NCBI RefSeq assembly: GCF_019774615.1
Contig: NZ_CP081496.1
Location: forward strand, 3,596,001 to 3,660,000
Origin: Streptomyces sp. BHT-5-2
Lineage (GTDB): Bacteria; Actinomycetota; Actinomycetes; Streptomycetales; Streptomycetaceae
Length of the DNA stretch: 64,000 nt
Direction: 5' to 3'
The notes under the pieces are model-generated. The model saw only the letters and a program-made list of their open reading frames with translations, was not told the DNA's origin and made no database searches. The translations under genes and the position numbers were made by a program. Below are positions 1-7,073 of the stretch, piece by piece (the first letter of the stretch is position 1; each line of letters opens with the position of its first letter).

Positions 1-668
1 TCTTCGGTGGCTACCCCTGGTTCCACAGTCCGAAAGCGCTGGCTGCGGACACCTTCCCGTGGCTGCTCGTCACCGGTGACGACGCCGCGATGCCGCTGAA
101 CCCGGAACTCGACCTGCACATCGCGGAGTTCCGTGCGGATACGTATCGCAGCGCGCTGGCCGCCGTACCGCATCGGGACGGCGAATCGCTCGTCGAGCAC
201 CGGCAGCGCGAGCTGCAGCACCTGTCCCTGACCCGCTGGCTGCGCCAACTCCTGCACCGCAAGGACCGGTTGAGCATGGCCCAGGGCCTGGAGGTCCGCG
301 TCCCCTACTGCGACCACCGTCTCGTCGAGTACGCCTTCGCCACGCCCTGGGCGCACAAGAGCTTCGACGGCCGGGAGAAGAGCCTGCTGCGCGCCGCCGG
401 CGCCGGGCTCGCGCCCGATTCCGTGCTGCACCGGCCCAAGAACCACTACCCGACCACCCACCACCCCGACTACAACCGCGGTCTCCAGGACCTCGCCCGC
501 GATGCCCTGTCCAGCGAGCAGGTCCGTGCCCTGGCCGACGAGTCCCGGCTCAAGCCCGCTCTCGACATCCCGCCCGACCTGCTGGTGTGGGGCCACCGCC
601 TCCGCCTCGAACGCGTCGTCGACCTGGCCCTGTGGCTGGACCACTACCGGCCCGAACTCGCCCTCTGA
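1..668 (+). CDS. Asparagine synthase-like protein, C-terminal part (5' end outside window)
   Basis: The reading frame is open from base 3 and ends at TGA 666-668, so only the last 221 residues are present. They carry the C-terminal synthetase-domain pattern of glutamine-hydrolysing asparagine synthases: an FGGYPWF start, then RLSMAQGLEVRVPYCDHRLVEYAF, broken here as RLSMAQGLEV and RVPYCDHRLV, then a K-S-L-L-R segment and a PK-N-Y stretch. Family members make amides by ATP-dependent adenylation. In biosynthetic clusters they often act on tailored substrates rather than aspartate. The P450 start codon follows 11 bp later, so they are probably co-transcribed. Whether the N-terminal glutaminase domain exists cannot be seen. 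Confidence 0.88.
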   Translation, partial: FGGYPWFHSPKALAADTFPWLLVTGDDAAMPLNPELDLHIAEFRADTYRSALAAVPHRDGESLVEHRQRELQHLSLTRWLRQLLHRKDRLSMAQGLEVRVPYCDHRLVEYAFATPWAHKSFDGREKSLLRAAGAGLAPDSVLHRPKNHYPTTHHPDYNRGLQDLARDALSSEQVRALADESRLKPALDIPPDLLVWGHRLRLERVVDLALWLDHYRPELAL

Positions 669-679
669 GGAGCCCCCGT

Positions 680-1957
680 ATGACCATCCAAGAGCCACCC
701 CTGCAGGCCGTGGAGCCCAAGCACCGGTCCGAGCCGCTGCCCGATCCGGTCCCTCTGACGGGCTGTCCCTACAAGAGCAACCCCTACCCCCTCTACGAGC
801 GGATGCGCGAGGCCGGACCCGTCCACCGCGTGCTCTTCCCCAGTGGCGTACACGCCTGGCTCGTCACCGGCTACGACGCCGCCTACGCCGCCCTGAACGA
901 CGACCGCCTGGGCAAGAACCACGACCGCGGAAACGACCGCTGGCGCGCCCGCGCCTCGATCATGCCCGAACCCCAGCACTCCCAGCTCCAGGCCCACCTC
1001 CTCCACCAGGACCCGCCCGAGCACACCCGCATGCGGCGCTTCGTCACCGACGCCTTCATCCCCCGCCGCGTCGAGAGTCTGCGCCCCCGCTTCCAGGAGC
1101 TGGCCGACGCCCTCATCGACGCACTCCCCGAAACCGGCCCCGCCGACCTCGTCGCCGGCTTCGCCGCCCACTTCCCCTTCCAGGTCCTCGCCGAGGTCAT
1201 CGGCCTCCCGCAGCATCTGGCCGCCCGTTTCGACCGCGACTGGGGCAAGGTCGTCCAGCCCGTCGGCCCCACCGATCCCGGTCGGCCGCTGTACGAGGCC
1301 CGACTGCACGGCCTGCAGAGCTACATAGCCCAGGTCGTCGTCCACAAGCGCGAACACTGGGACGATGACCTCCTCAGCCGCCTCGTCGTGGCCCGCGACC
1401 GCCGCGAACTGTCCCAGGAAGAGCTGGACTCCATGATCTTCCAGCTCCTCGTCGCCGGCCAGGAACCGGTCACCAACCAGATCACCACCGCACTGATCGC
1501 CCTCTTCCGCCACCCCGACCAGCTCGCCCGCCTGCGCGACGAACCCGGCCTGCTGCCCCGCGCCGTCGAGGAACTCCTCCGCTACGACAGCGCCTTCGAG
1601 CTGACCACCTGGCGCTTCCTCGACCAGGACGACGACCTGTACGGCACCGAAGTCCCGGCCGGCGACTCCGTGATCGTCTCCCTGTGCGCCGCCAACCGCG
1701 ACCCGTGCCGCTTCCCCGACCCCGACACCCTCGACCTCGACCGCACCCCCAACCCCCACCTCGCCTTCGGTCACGGCATCCACTTCTGTCCCGGCGCCGC
1801 CCTCGCCCGCGCCGAACTCCAGATCGCCCTGGGCGCCCTGCTCACCCGGCTGCCCGGCCTCCACCTCGCCATCAAGGACGAGGACATCGAGTGGATCCCG
1901 GCCGTCCTCGGCCGTGGCACCAACCACCTGCCCGTCGGCTACGACCGACGCCGCTGA
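680..1957 (+). CDS. Cytochrome P450
   Basis: A 425-residue bacterial class I P450, the usual length. The heme-binding loop FGHGIHFCPG is present with the ligand Cys at residue 370. The K-helix ExxR motif (EELLRY) and an I-helix segment AGQEPVTNQ are also clear; the latter has Glu-Pro-Val-Thr where the acid-alcohol pair normally sits. The ATG at 680 is chosen because GAGG lies just upstream, overlapping the stop of the asparagine-synthase-like gene, and the codons before it do not resemble P450 sequence. It needs ferredoxin and a reductase, not seen nearby. It probably oxidises an intermediate of the pathway formed by its two neighbours; the substrate is unknown. Confidence 0.95.
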   Translation: MTIQEPPLQAVEPKHRSEPLPDPVPLTGCPYKSNPYPLYERMREAGPVHRVLFPSGVHAWLVTGYDAAYAALNDDRLGKNHDRGNDRWRARASIMPEPQHSQLQAHLLHQDPPEHTRMRRFVTDAFIPRRVESLRPRFQELADALIDALPETGPADLVAGFAAHFPFQVLAEVIGLPQHLAARFDRDWGKVVQPVGPTDPGRPLYEARLHGLQSYIAQVVVHKREHWDDDLLSRLVVARDRRELSQEELDSMIFQLLVAGQEPVTNQITTALIALFRHPDQLARLRDEPGLLPRAVEELLRYDSAFELTTWRFLDQDDDLYGTEVPAGDSVIVSLCAANRDPCRFPDPDTLDLDRTPNPHLAFGHGIHFCPGAALARAELQIALGALLTRLPGLHLAIKDEDIEWIPAVLGRGTNHLPVGYDRRR

Positions 1958-2116
1958 GACACCTCTGACACGCCTGTGACGCCGGCTTCCGGCTGACCGG
2001 GTCCGGCCACACAGCGCGCCCCGGACCCGGAGCCGGACCCGGCTGAACCACCACCCCATCCGCCTGACGGCGCCTGGCCGCCCCCACGCCACGGCGCCAT
2101 GCCGTCATGCCCGCTC

Positions 2117-2165
2117 GCTTCCCGCTTCCCGCTTCCCGCTTCCCGCTTCCCGCTTCCCGCTTCCC
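2117..2165. repeat. Seven tandem copies of a 7-bp unit upstream of the isonitrile synthase
   Basis: GCTTCCC occurs seven times in succession without error (units start at 2117, 2124, 2131, 2138, 2145, 2152 and 2159). The array abuts the GGAGG ribosome-binding site at 2166-2170 of the next gene, so copy-number change would alter the untranslated leader but not the protein. Confidence 0.97.
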
Positions 2166-2176
2166 GGAGGAACGAC

Positions 2177-3109
2177 ATGCCGCCGACAACCACGCCGGAC
2201 GTTCTCCCCACGAGGATCAGCACCGCGATCCTGAACCTGCTCCTGCCGCACCACCGAACGGCCGACCAAGGCCCCGCCTCCGCCGAGCGGTTTCCCCACC
2301 AACTGCGCCAGATCGCCGACTTCGTACGCGACGACGCCCCCGTCACGTTCACCCTGCCCGGCTTCCCCTGCAAGTCCCCCAACCCCGCCAAAGTCCTCGG
2401 CCACCTCCCCGACCAGGGAGAACGTCTCTCCCTCGGCTTCCTCAACGCCCTGTGCACCGAGATCGAGCGGATCTACCCGCCGGGCGCCCGCATGGTCATC
2501 TGCTCCGACGGCCACGCCTTCGGCGACCTCATCCGCGTACCCGACGAGCACATCGACGCCTACGCCGACGAACTCCGCACCCTCATGGACCACTCGGGCC
2601 TGACACGACTTTCCGTGTTCGACCTGCGCGACGTATTCGGCGACCTCCCGCACGACACCAAACGCGCCCACCTCCACCAGAGCTACGCCCCCACGCTGGA
2701 CGCCCTGCGCGCAGAGGTCCGCGCCGACGACAACACCCTCGCCCTCTACCGCGGCATCACCCGCTTCCTCGTCGAGGACACCGCCGACCACGCAGGCACC
2801 CGCTCCGCCCTCCAACGCGAGTGCCGGCAACGTGCGTACGGCGTCATCCAGCGCAGCCGCGCCTGGGGCGACCTGATCGCCGACCACCACCCCCGCTCCG
2901 TACGCCTGTCCATCCACCCCCAGCCCATCGGCGCCCGCAAGTTCGGCATCCGCCTGCTGGACGCGCCCGACGCCTGGACCACCCCCTGGCACTCGGCGGC
3001 CCTGCGCCGCACCGACGGCACCTGGACCCTCATGCCCCGGGCGAAGGCCGCCGAGCTGGGCCGCCTGATCGAGAGCGACGATCGCCCCAGCCACTTCGAC
3101 CAGGACTGA
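2177..3109 (+). CDS. DIT1/PvcA-family isonitrile (isocyanide) synthase
   Basis: A 310-residue protein matching the pyoverdine/dityrosine synthase family (DIT1_PvcA): the N-terminal segment FTLPGFPCKSPNPAKVLG, then GERLSLGFLNALC, IYPPGARMVICSDGHAFGD and SVFDLRDVFGDL. Characterised members (PvcA, IsnA) convert the amino group of Tyr or Trp to an isonitrile using ribulose-5-phosphate. PvcB/IsnB-type oxygenases often act next, but none is visible here and the P450 may fill a tailoring role. ATG 2177 is supported by GGAGG seven bases upstream; the frame extends further 5' only through the 7-bp repeat. The substrate amino acid cannot be predicted from sequence alone. Confidence 0.85.
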   Translation: MPPTTTPDVLPTRISTAILNLLLPHHRTADQGPASAERFPHQLRQIADFVRDDAPVTFTLPGFPCKSPNPAKVLGHLPDQGERLSLGFLNALCTEIERIYPPGARMVICSDGHAFGDLIRVPDEHIDAYADELRTLMDHSGLTRLSVFDLRDVFGDLPHDTKRAHLHQSYAPTLDALRAEVRADDNTLALYRGITRFLVEDTADHAGTRSALQRECRQRAYGVIQRSRAWGDLIADHHPRSVRLSIHPQPIGARKFGIRLLDAPDAWTTPWHSAALRRTDGTWTLMPRAKAAELGRLIESDDRPSHFDQD

Positions 3110-3222
3110 CCGGAGCCGACACCGATCGCTCGGGCGCGCCATCGGCGGTATTCGGCCACCCCGCGTCCGAAAGCGTCCGGGCTCCTTGTCATGATGTCGG
3201 CGCCGAGCCTGCCACCGCCGCT

Positions 3223-3302
3223 GTGCGATATGTCCGGGCCGCGGTTTTCGCCGCGGTCTGCCTCGTGCTGTCCGCGGCAGGGCATGTGGCTGGACCGCGC
3301 AG
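3223..3302 (+). pseudogene. 5' remnant of an integral membrane protein gene
   Basis: From GTG 3223 the frame reads RYVRAAVFAAVCLVLSAAGH, a first transmembrane helix of a type common at the start of Streptomyces integral membrane proteins. It then runs out at the TGA at 3304-3306 where the ycnI remnant begins. It looks like the left side of a deletion that joined two genes. Identity beyond the first helix cannot be given. Confidence 0.5.
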
Positions 3303-3734
3303 GTGAAGACCAGCAAGCTGAAGAACCCGATCAAGACGGACGACGGCACCATCAACGAAGCCGTCTCGGAGATCACCTGGTCCAAGGGCAAGATCGAGCC
3401 CGGCCAGTACCGGGACTTCAGCGTCGCCCTCGGTCAACACCCCGACGACGCCGACCAGTTGGCCTTCAAGGCGCTCCAGACGTACTCCGACGGCAAGGTC
3501 GTGCGCTGGATCGAAGAGCCCAAGGCAGGTCAGGCAGAACCGGAGAACCCGGCACCGATGCTGAAACGCACCAAGGCCGCAGACTCAACCGCCGCCTCCA
3601 CTTCCGCAGCTCCCAAGGCGTCCGCCGGCGACTCCACCACCCGGGGCCTGGGCATCGCGGGCCTGATCGCGGGAGTCCTGGGCATCGGCACTGCCGCGGT
3701 AGCCCTCTACCGCAGCCGCTCCGCCCGTCCGTAA
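3288..3734 (+). pseudogene. ycnI: YcnI-like DUF1775 protein, 3' remnant
   Basis: The frame from GWTAQVKTSKLK through EITWSKGKIEPGQYRDF and TYSDGKVVRWIEEPKAGQAE to the terminal helix GLGIAGLIAGVLGIGTAAV matches the second half of YcnI/DUF1775 proteins, membrane-anchored proteins linked to copper handling. The signal peptide and the N-terminal half with the metal-binding His are missing; upstream the frame is unlike YcnI. A start at GTG 3303 could still give a 143-residue piece, but no ribosome-binding site is evident. Expression is doubtful. Confidence 0.8.
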
Positions 3735-3833
3735 CCAACCGACCGGGATACCAGGCAATCCCTGGTGGGGCGGACGGAGTGCCACCGCCCCAGGGCTCCC
3801 ACAAGAGACCAACCAGGCTCGGACGACGACGAA

Positions 3834-3851
3834 CCCTCCGGCAGACGGGGG
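3834..3851. repeat. Left flanking direct repeat (18 bp)
   Basis: CCCTCCGGCAGACGGGGG, identical and in the same orientation to 8506-8523. Its last five bases overlap the outer end of the left inverted repeat. It is interpreted as a target-site duplication or att core. Confidence 0.85.
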
Positions 3852-3965
3852 AGTAGTGATAGATCTTGCCTGACCCGTCCTTCATGTAACCATCCGTGGC
3901 TCTGAGTAGCCATGGGTGGGCGGGCATGCGAACGGCCACCCTCCGTGACGTTGGAGGGTGGCCGT
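3847..3965. repeat. Left terminal inverted repeat (119 bp)
   Basis: Begins GGGGGAGTAGTGATAGA and is matched in reverse complement by 8390-8508 with about four mismatches. Homology stops at both ends of the 119 bp. The inner end contains a 13-bp stem hairpin. The short reading frame in it is present on both ends only because the DNA is duplicated. Confidence 0.93.
3932..3965. terminator. Hairpin inside the left inverted repeat
   Basis: ACGGCCACCCTCC (3932-3944) pairs perfectly with GGAGGGTGGCCGT (3953-3965) across an 8-base loop. It lies just beyond the stop codon of the leftward 106-aa gene and could terminate it. No T-run follows. The right inverted repeat holds the same hairpin with a mismatch. 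Confidence 0.7.
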
Positions 3966-3978
3966 GGGGCTGGCGGAG

Positions 3979-4299
3979 TCAGGCCGTGAGTTCAACCCCG
4001 GTGAACGTGGTTGTCACGAGGGTCATGTTCGCGATGAGGGGCGGGACGTTGAATTGGGTGGTGACCCATTCTGCGTAGGCTTCTCGGTCTTGTGAGGCGA
4101 AGTCTCCGAAGAGAAGGATCAAGCGGAGGTCGTCACGGTCTATTGCGTGTTCGCTCATGACGATGTGGCACATGTAGTCGATGAGTCCTTGAACGTTGAG
4201 GTTGGGCATTCCCTGTTCAGCGCACCAATCCCCGAAACGGTCGCTGTGCTTGTCTGCCCATCCCGCGATCATGGCGATTGAGAACTCTAGCCCTTGCAT
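3979..4299 (-). CDS. Hypothetical protein, 106 aa
   Basis: Read leftward from ATG 4299, with GGAGG six bases upstream (complement of 4305-4309). This start is preferred over the longer frame to 4446, whose extra 49 residues are low-complexity Pro/Ser/Thr. The protein is acidic and soluble, with segments GLEFSIAMIAGWADKHSDRF, CAEQGMPNLN and VMSEHAIDRDDLRLILLFGDF. I do not recognise a family. It lies inside the inverted-repeat element directly downstream of the truncated cas1 and ends at the terminal hairpin. Codon use is less GC-biased than in flanking chromosomal genes. Confidence 0.65.
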   Translation of the reverse strand: MQGLEFSIAMIAGWADKHSDRFGDWCAEQGMPNLNVQGLIDYMCHIVMSEHAIDRDDLRLILLFGDFASQDREAYAEWVTTQFNVPPLIANMTLVTTTFTGVELTA

Positions 4300-4339
4300 T
4301 GCTTCCTCCGTTTTGCGTTGCGCCGTGTGAGGTTGGGTT

Positions 4340-4825
4340 TCAGTGGGTCGCCTTGAGGGTCCGTCGTGTGAGGGGCGTGCGCTTTTTGACTTTGGTGTCG
4401 CATGAGTCGGTGAGAATGTGTGCAACATCTTCTGTGGCTTCGGCAAGGGGTTCCCTTACCGCTTGCCGGGCCCGCTCGATGATTTCGCGGTCAAGTGGAC
4501 TGCCCACTGTGCATTGTCCGTCCTTCGCCTCGTAGAAGTCCTTACGAGTGAAGATGCGCTCAGCAACCAGATTCAGAACCATTTGGTCTACGTGCGGCCG
4601 TGCGACTTCCACCAGGTCCAGGGCCATGCTGTGTGACTTGTGTTCCTTGGGGCGGTGCAACAGCCCGACTTCGGTGTCAAGTCCCAACGCGTGGCAGGCT
4701 AGGCGTGCTTCAGCGTAACCAATGGAGTAGCCGAGGTTCAGCATGGCGTTGATCGGTGTCACTGCCTTGCGGGGTGTCTTCCCGGCCCTTTGTAGTGGGG
4801 AGTAGCGGGTTTGGAATGTCTTCCA
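4340..4825 (-). pseudogene. cas1: Cas1-family integrase, C-terminal fragment
   Basis: Leftward frame open from about 4924. Recognisable Cas1 sequence runs from WKTFQTRYSPL (4825 down) through TPINAMLNLGYSIGYAEARL, ACHALGLD, GLLHRPKEH, SMALDLVEVARPHVD and RKDFYEAKDGQCTVGSPL. This is the conserved helical C-terminal domain, including the metal-binding His (GLLH) and the Asp/Glu of ALDLVE. The N-terminal beta domain and the first catalytic Glu, which lies before the W-x-x-F motif, are absent: the frame runs into the start of the rightward 4816-5652 gene. The only start codon is GTG 4762, with a weak AAGG, giving 140 aa. No CRISPR array, cas2 or effector gene is in the window. As it stands it should not be catalytically complete. 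Confidence 0.85.
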
Positions 4826-5652
4826 GCATGGCGCCGGAGAAGGGCAAGCACAAAGCGTGGATTGAAAAACTGTGGCGTGCCATTCTCGATGACGAAGAAC
4901 CAGAATGGGGAACCCTTCCCGCCCTCATGCCGCACAGCGTCTCATCCTGGAACCTCTACAACGCCTTCCGCACCCTCAATGCGAAAAAGCCCTACCCGAA
5001 GCAAATGAAGCCTTTTAACTTCATGATGATCGGGCAGGTGGACCCCATGTACCGCGATCCTAAAGGGGGATTGCTCATCGCACCCTATGAGGCTGACAGC
5101 AGCAAATGGGGACACGTGACATGGGTGGACAGAAACAATCCCGTCAAACCCATCAAGCGCCCGCCGCTCGTTGTCTTCCAGGACGTCATTGACGACTATG
5201 CCGTTCACCCGGAATGGAAATTCGAAGACTTGGGTGGTCAATACTGCACACCGCCAACCCGAGGAATCCTGCGGCGTCAATGGATTCATGCCCCCAGCGC
5301 TACGACGGTAGGCAAGGAATCCAACAGCTTGGAAGGGCCTGAACTACTCGAAGCGGAAGGAATGGCCACGGTCCTTTTCGGGAAAACTTGGGAAGACTGG
5401 TTCCCCCTCGTTGACTTCTTCCTCGACCAGTGCGCCGAAAGCAAAGTCGCTTCACGAACCCAAGTGAAGCAGTACCGAAAAGGCAGCAAACCTCGACCGA
5501 AGAAAATGAAGGAAATAATCCAAGCCAGCGCACTCTACGCATGGCAAGACCTCAGAAAAGAACACGCGGACTCGATACTGAATCGCGACCCGCTGCACGT
5601 ACTGCAAACCTGGTACCACCTACACCACGGCAACCCAGATATGCCGATCTGA
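4816..5652 (+). CDS. Unknown protein, 278 aa, paired head-to-head with the Cas1 fragment
   Basis: Starts at ATG 4816 (alternative ATG 4828); GGGGAG 4797-4802 is a distant ribosome-binding candidate. The protein has many charged residues and Trp/Tyr, with distinctive segments HSVSSWNLYNAFRTLN, KPFNFMMIGQVDPM, GGLLIAPYEADSSKWGHVTW, LLEAEGMATVLFGKTWEDW and a Lys-rich stretch KQYRKGSKPRPKKMKEI. No transmembrane helix or signal peptide is seen, and I recognise no domain. GC is noticeably low for the window. Its first codons overlap the truncation point of the Cas1 homology, so both may be products of one rearrangement. A nucleic-acid role is possible given the basic stretch and setting, but that is inference. 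Confidence 0.75.
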   Translation: MSSSMAPEKGKHKAWIEKLWRAILDDEEPEWGTLPALMPHSVSSWNLYNAFRTLNAKKPYPKQMKPFNFMMIGQVDPMYRDPKGGLLIAPYEADSSKWGHVTWVDRNNPVKPIKRPPLVVFQDVIDDYAVHPEWKFEDLGGQYCTPPTRGILRRQWIHAPSATTVGKESNSLEGPELLEAEGMATVLFGKTWEDWFPLVDFFLDQCAESKVASRTQVKQYRKGSKPRPKKMKEIIQASALYAWQDLRKEHADSILNRDPLHVLQTWYHLHHGNPDMPI

Positions 5653-5660
5653 ACAGCAAA

Positions 5661-5689
5661 GGACCCGTCAGCCCCACGCTGACGGGTCC
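5661..5689 (+). terminator. Terminator hairpin after the 278-aa gene
   Basis: GGACCCGTCAG (5661-5671) pairs perfectly with CTGACGGGTCC (5679-5689) across a 7-base loop, starting 9 bases after the stop codon at 5652. There is no T-run, as is common in high-GC actinobacteria. Confidence 0.85.
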
Positions 5690-5748
5690 CAACTGCGCCC
5701 GACATCTCTGTCACTGCCAGGCAACGACACTATAGCCGCTGACGCTTG

Positions 5749-5847
5749 TTACCAACTCGGTGAGGCGGACTGGCCGCAATGAATGCAGACCAATTGGTCA
5801 CCCTGCCGCATCGTCGCATGCTGTCCGGTCGGACTGTTAGGGCACAT
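5749..5847 (-). CDS. Small putative zinc-ribbon protein, 32 aa
   Basis: ATG 5847 is preceded at good spacing by AAGGAGA (complement of 5856-5862), which is preferred over the in-frame start at 5934. The peptide begins MCPNSPTGQHATMRQGDQLV and ends with CIHCGQSASPSW, giving a Cys/His pattern (C, H, then CxxC) of the short zinc-ribbon proteins found near actinobacterial plasmid and element genes. It sits inside the element in the leftward set of small genes, and its function is unknown. Confidence 0.6.
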   Translation of the reverse strand: MCPNSPTGQHATMRQGDQLVCIHCGQSASPSW

Positions 5848-5967
5848 CGCGCTGTTCTCCTTGGATTGGTGATCTAATTCCCCATGCGGGGTGATCCCTC
5901 CCTTCCCCGATAGCCTCAGAAAAGGGAGGGACAACTATGCGGGCGGGCAACCAGCCCGACCCCTGGT

Positions 5968-6207
5968 CTACGTCGGCGGGGTCCCGTTCACCGACGGGGG
6001 TTCAGCACTGCCGTACCGAATCCCCAACAACTCGAAGCGGTCATCACCCGTGTCACGTGCGTGACCGAGACACCACTCGCGAGCCTCATCTTCGGAGGGG
6101 CTATCGAGGCTGAATTCCCCGCAGATGATGCACTTCCCCACGTGCCTCAGGCCCCAGTCCGCATCGAGCTGGAACACCCAGTCACGCAACCGCTCGCGCT
6201 CGCTCAC
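5968..6207 (-). CDS. Hypothetical protein, 79 aa, translationally coupled
   Basis: Starts at GTG 6207; GTGA overlaps the TGA stop of the preceding gene, a coupling arrangement that fixes the start. The sequence is rich in Trp, Arg and acidic residues (SERERLRDWVFQLDADWGLR), with a CIIC pair and a later Cys-His (REWCLGHARD), so a small metal-binding fold is possible. It is the last of four leftward coupled genes (6930 to 5968). No family is recognised. Confidence 0.68.
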   Translation of the reverse strand: MSERERLRDWVFQLDADWGLRHVGKCIICGEFSLDSPSEDEAREWCLGHARDTGDDRFELLGIRYGSAEPPSVNGTPPT

Positions 6208-6416
6208 GGCATGTCCTCCGGACGCTCCGTGACCTCAATGCCTGCGCCGAGCAAGGCATTGACGCATGCACCCAGAGCACACAGCGTCTCCTCCAACTCT
6301 TCCTCAGTCAGCGCATTCATCCACGGGACACGAGCCTTCAGCGCCTCAGTCAGACGGTGTTCAAGGTCCCGGAGTTTGTCTGCTGCCTGGCTGGTCGTGC
6401 ACTCCTCAGATTCCAT
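6204..6416 (-). CDS. Hypothetical protein, 70 aa, translationally coupled
   Basis: ATG 6416 lies in TGATG, overlapping by one base the stop of the upstream 63-aa gene; this decides against the longer frame to 6542. The protein is strongly acidic and helical, with heptad-like spacing in QAADKLRDLEHRLTEALKAR and NALTEEELEETLCALGACV. It could be a small oligomerisation or partner protein. Its stop overlaps the GTG start of the next gene. No known family. Confidence 0.68.
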   Translation of the reverse strand: MESEECTTSQAADKLRDLEHRLTEALKARVPWMNALTEEELEETLCALGACVNALLGAGIEVTERPEDMP

Positions 6417-6607
6417 CAACGCACCGTCTTCGGCTTGTGGACATGGTCGGCCAACTCCAGCGAACACAGAGCCGCACGGGCGTGCCGTCCACGCTTCCGG
6501 TGCTCGGCTCGTTGCCTCACCAGTGCCTCGCAGACGTCGCACCCTGCAACCGGCTGCGACTCCGGAAACGGGTCCGGCAGGTGAACGGGGCCGCTCAGAC
6601 TGGGCAT
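6416..6607 (-). CDS. Hypothetical protein, 63 aa, with CxxC and basic helix
   Basis: ATG 6607 overlaps the stop of the 107-aa gene in TGATG, and its own stop overlaps the next ATG. It contains CDVCEALVRQRAEHRKRGRH, a CxxC followed by a very basic helix. Small Streptomyces proteins of this layout often accompany XRE-type regulators, as here. Role unknown; nucleic-acid binding is possible from charge alone. Confidence 0.7.
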   Translation of the reverse strand: MPSLSGPVHLPDPFPESQPVAGCDVCEALVRQRAEHRKRGRHARAALCSLELADHVHKPKTVR

Positions 6608-6930
6608 CAGCCGGTCACCTCCACCCCGTGAATCCAACGCGGCCCGGCGTCAAGGCCGTACGACGACAGCCACAGAGCCCGGCGCCGTCCACGCTGCAAC
6701 CGCCGCTCCTGACGCTCCTGGGGCTCCTGGGGCGTCAGGACGTACGGACGGAGGAACGCCACCTCCTCACCCCGCAACAGCCGTTCCTCGGCCGGGATAC
6801 GGGGGATCATGAGCGTGGGGGTGTCGGGGTGCTCGGGGGAGGGCGGTGCGTCGGCGGACCGATGGCGCCCATTAGCGGGCAGTATCCGCCGCAGCAATGA
6901 TTCGAAGATCGTTCGGATAGGGTGGGTCAT
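6607..6930 (-). CDS. Hypothetical protein, 107 aa, first gene of the coupled set
   Basis: ATG 6930 has GGGAGG at good spacing (read from the complement just beyond 6930); the longer frame to 7020 adds Pro/Gly-rich sequence without support. The N-terminus is helical (THPIRTIFESLLRRIL), the middle Pro-rich, and the C-terminus RRRALWLSSYGLDAGPRWIH is a pattern seen in small Streptomyces proteins encoded beside XRE regulators. It heads a leftward operon of four overlapping genes and lies 140 bp downstream of the XRE regulator. Confidence 0.7.
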   Translation of the reverse strand: MTHPIRTIFESLLRRILPANGRHRSADAPPSPEHPDTPTLMIPRIPAEERLLRGEEVAFLRPYVLTPQEPQERQERRLQRGRRRALWLSSYGLDAGPRWIHGVEVTG

Positions 6931-7021
6931 GCTTTCAACCTCCCGGGGTTGAGGCCACGCCCCCGGGCCGTCGCCACGGTCGCGGGGGTCTTCCGACCCT
7001 GGCATCGTGCCGACATGCAAA

Positions 7022-7057
7022 GGCCGGAACTATCAGGGATCACTGATAGCTCCGGCC
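7022..7057 (-). terminator. Terminator hairpin after the XRE regulator
   Basis: GGCCGGAACTATCAG (7022-7036) pairs with CTGATAGCTCCGGCC (7043-7057) with one mismatch and a 6-base loop. It lies 16 bases past the regulator's stop (leftward reading) and separates it from the coupled small genes. Confidence 0.85.
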
Positions 7058-7073
7058 AGCGCTTGACGCTAAG

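Noticed and set aside
644..2092. Long antisense ORF over the P450 (482 codons)
   Set aside because: Composition shadow of high-GC coding on the other strand; Gly/Val/Glu-rich with no motif.
2117..2165. Short repeats as a CRISPR array
   Set aside because: Units are 7 bp, contiguous and without spacers.
2105..3391. Long antisense ORF over the isonitrile synthase
   Set aside because: Shadow frame, no domain, and the sense frame has clear family motifs.
3896..4078. ORFs starting MALSSHGWAG at both element ends
   Set aside because: They arise from the duplicated inverted repeat and have no ribosome-binding site or family; the XRE gene has a better internal start.
4340..4825. Cas1 as evidence of a CRISPR-Cas locus
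   Set aside because: No repeats with spacers, no cas2 and no effector gene anywhere in the window; Cas1 is truncated and lies in an inverted-repeat element.
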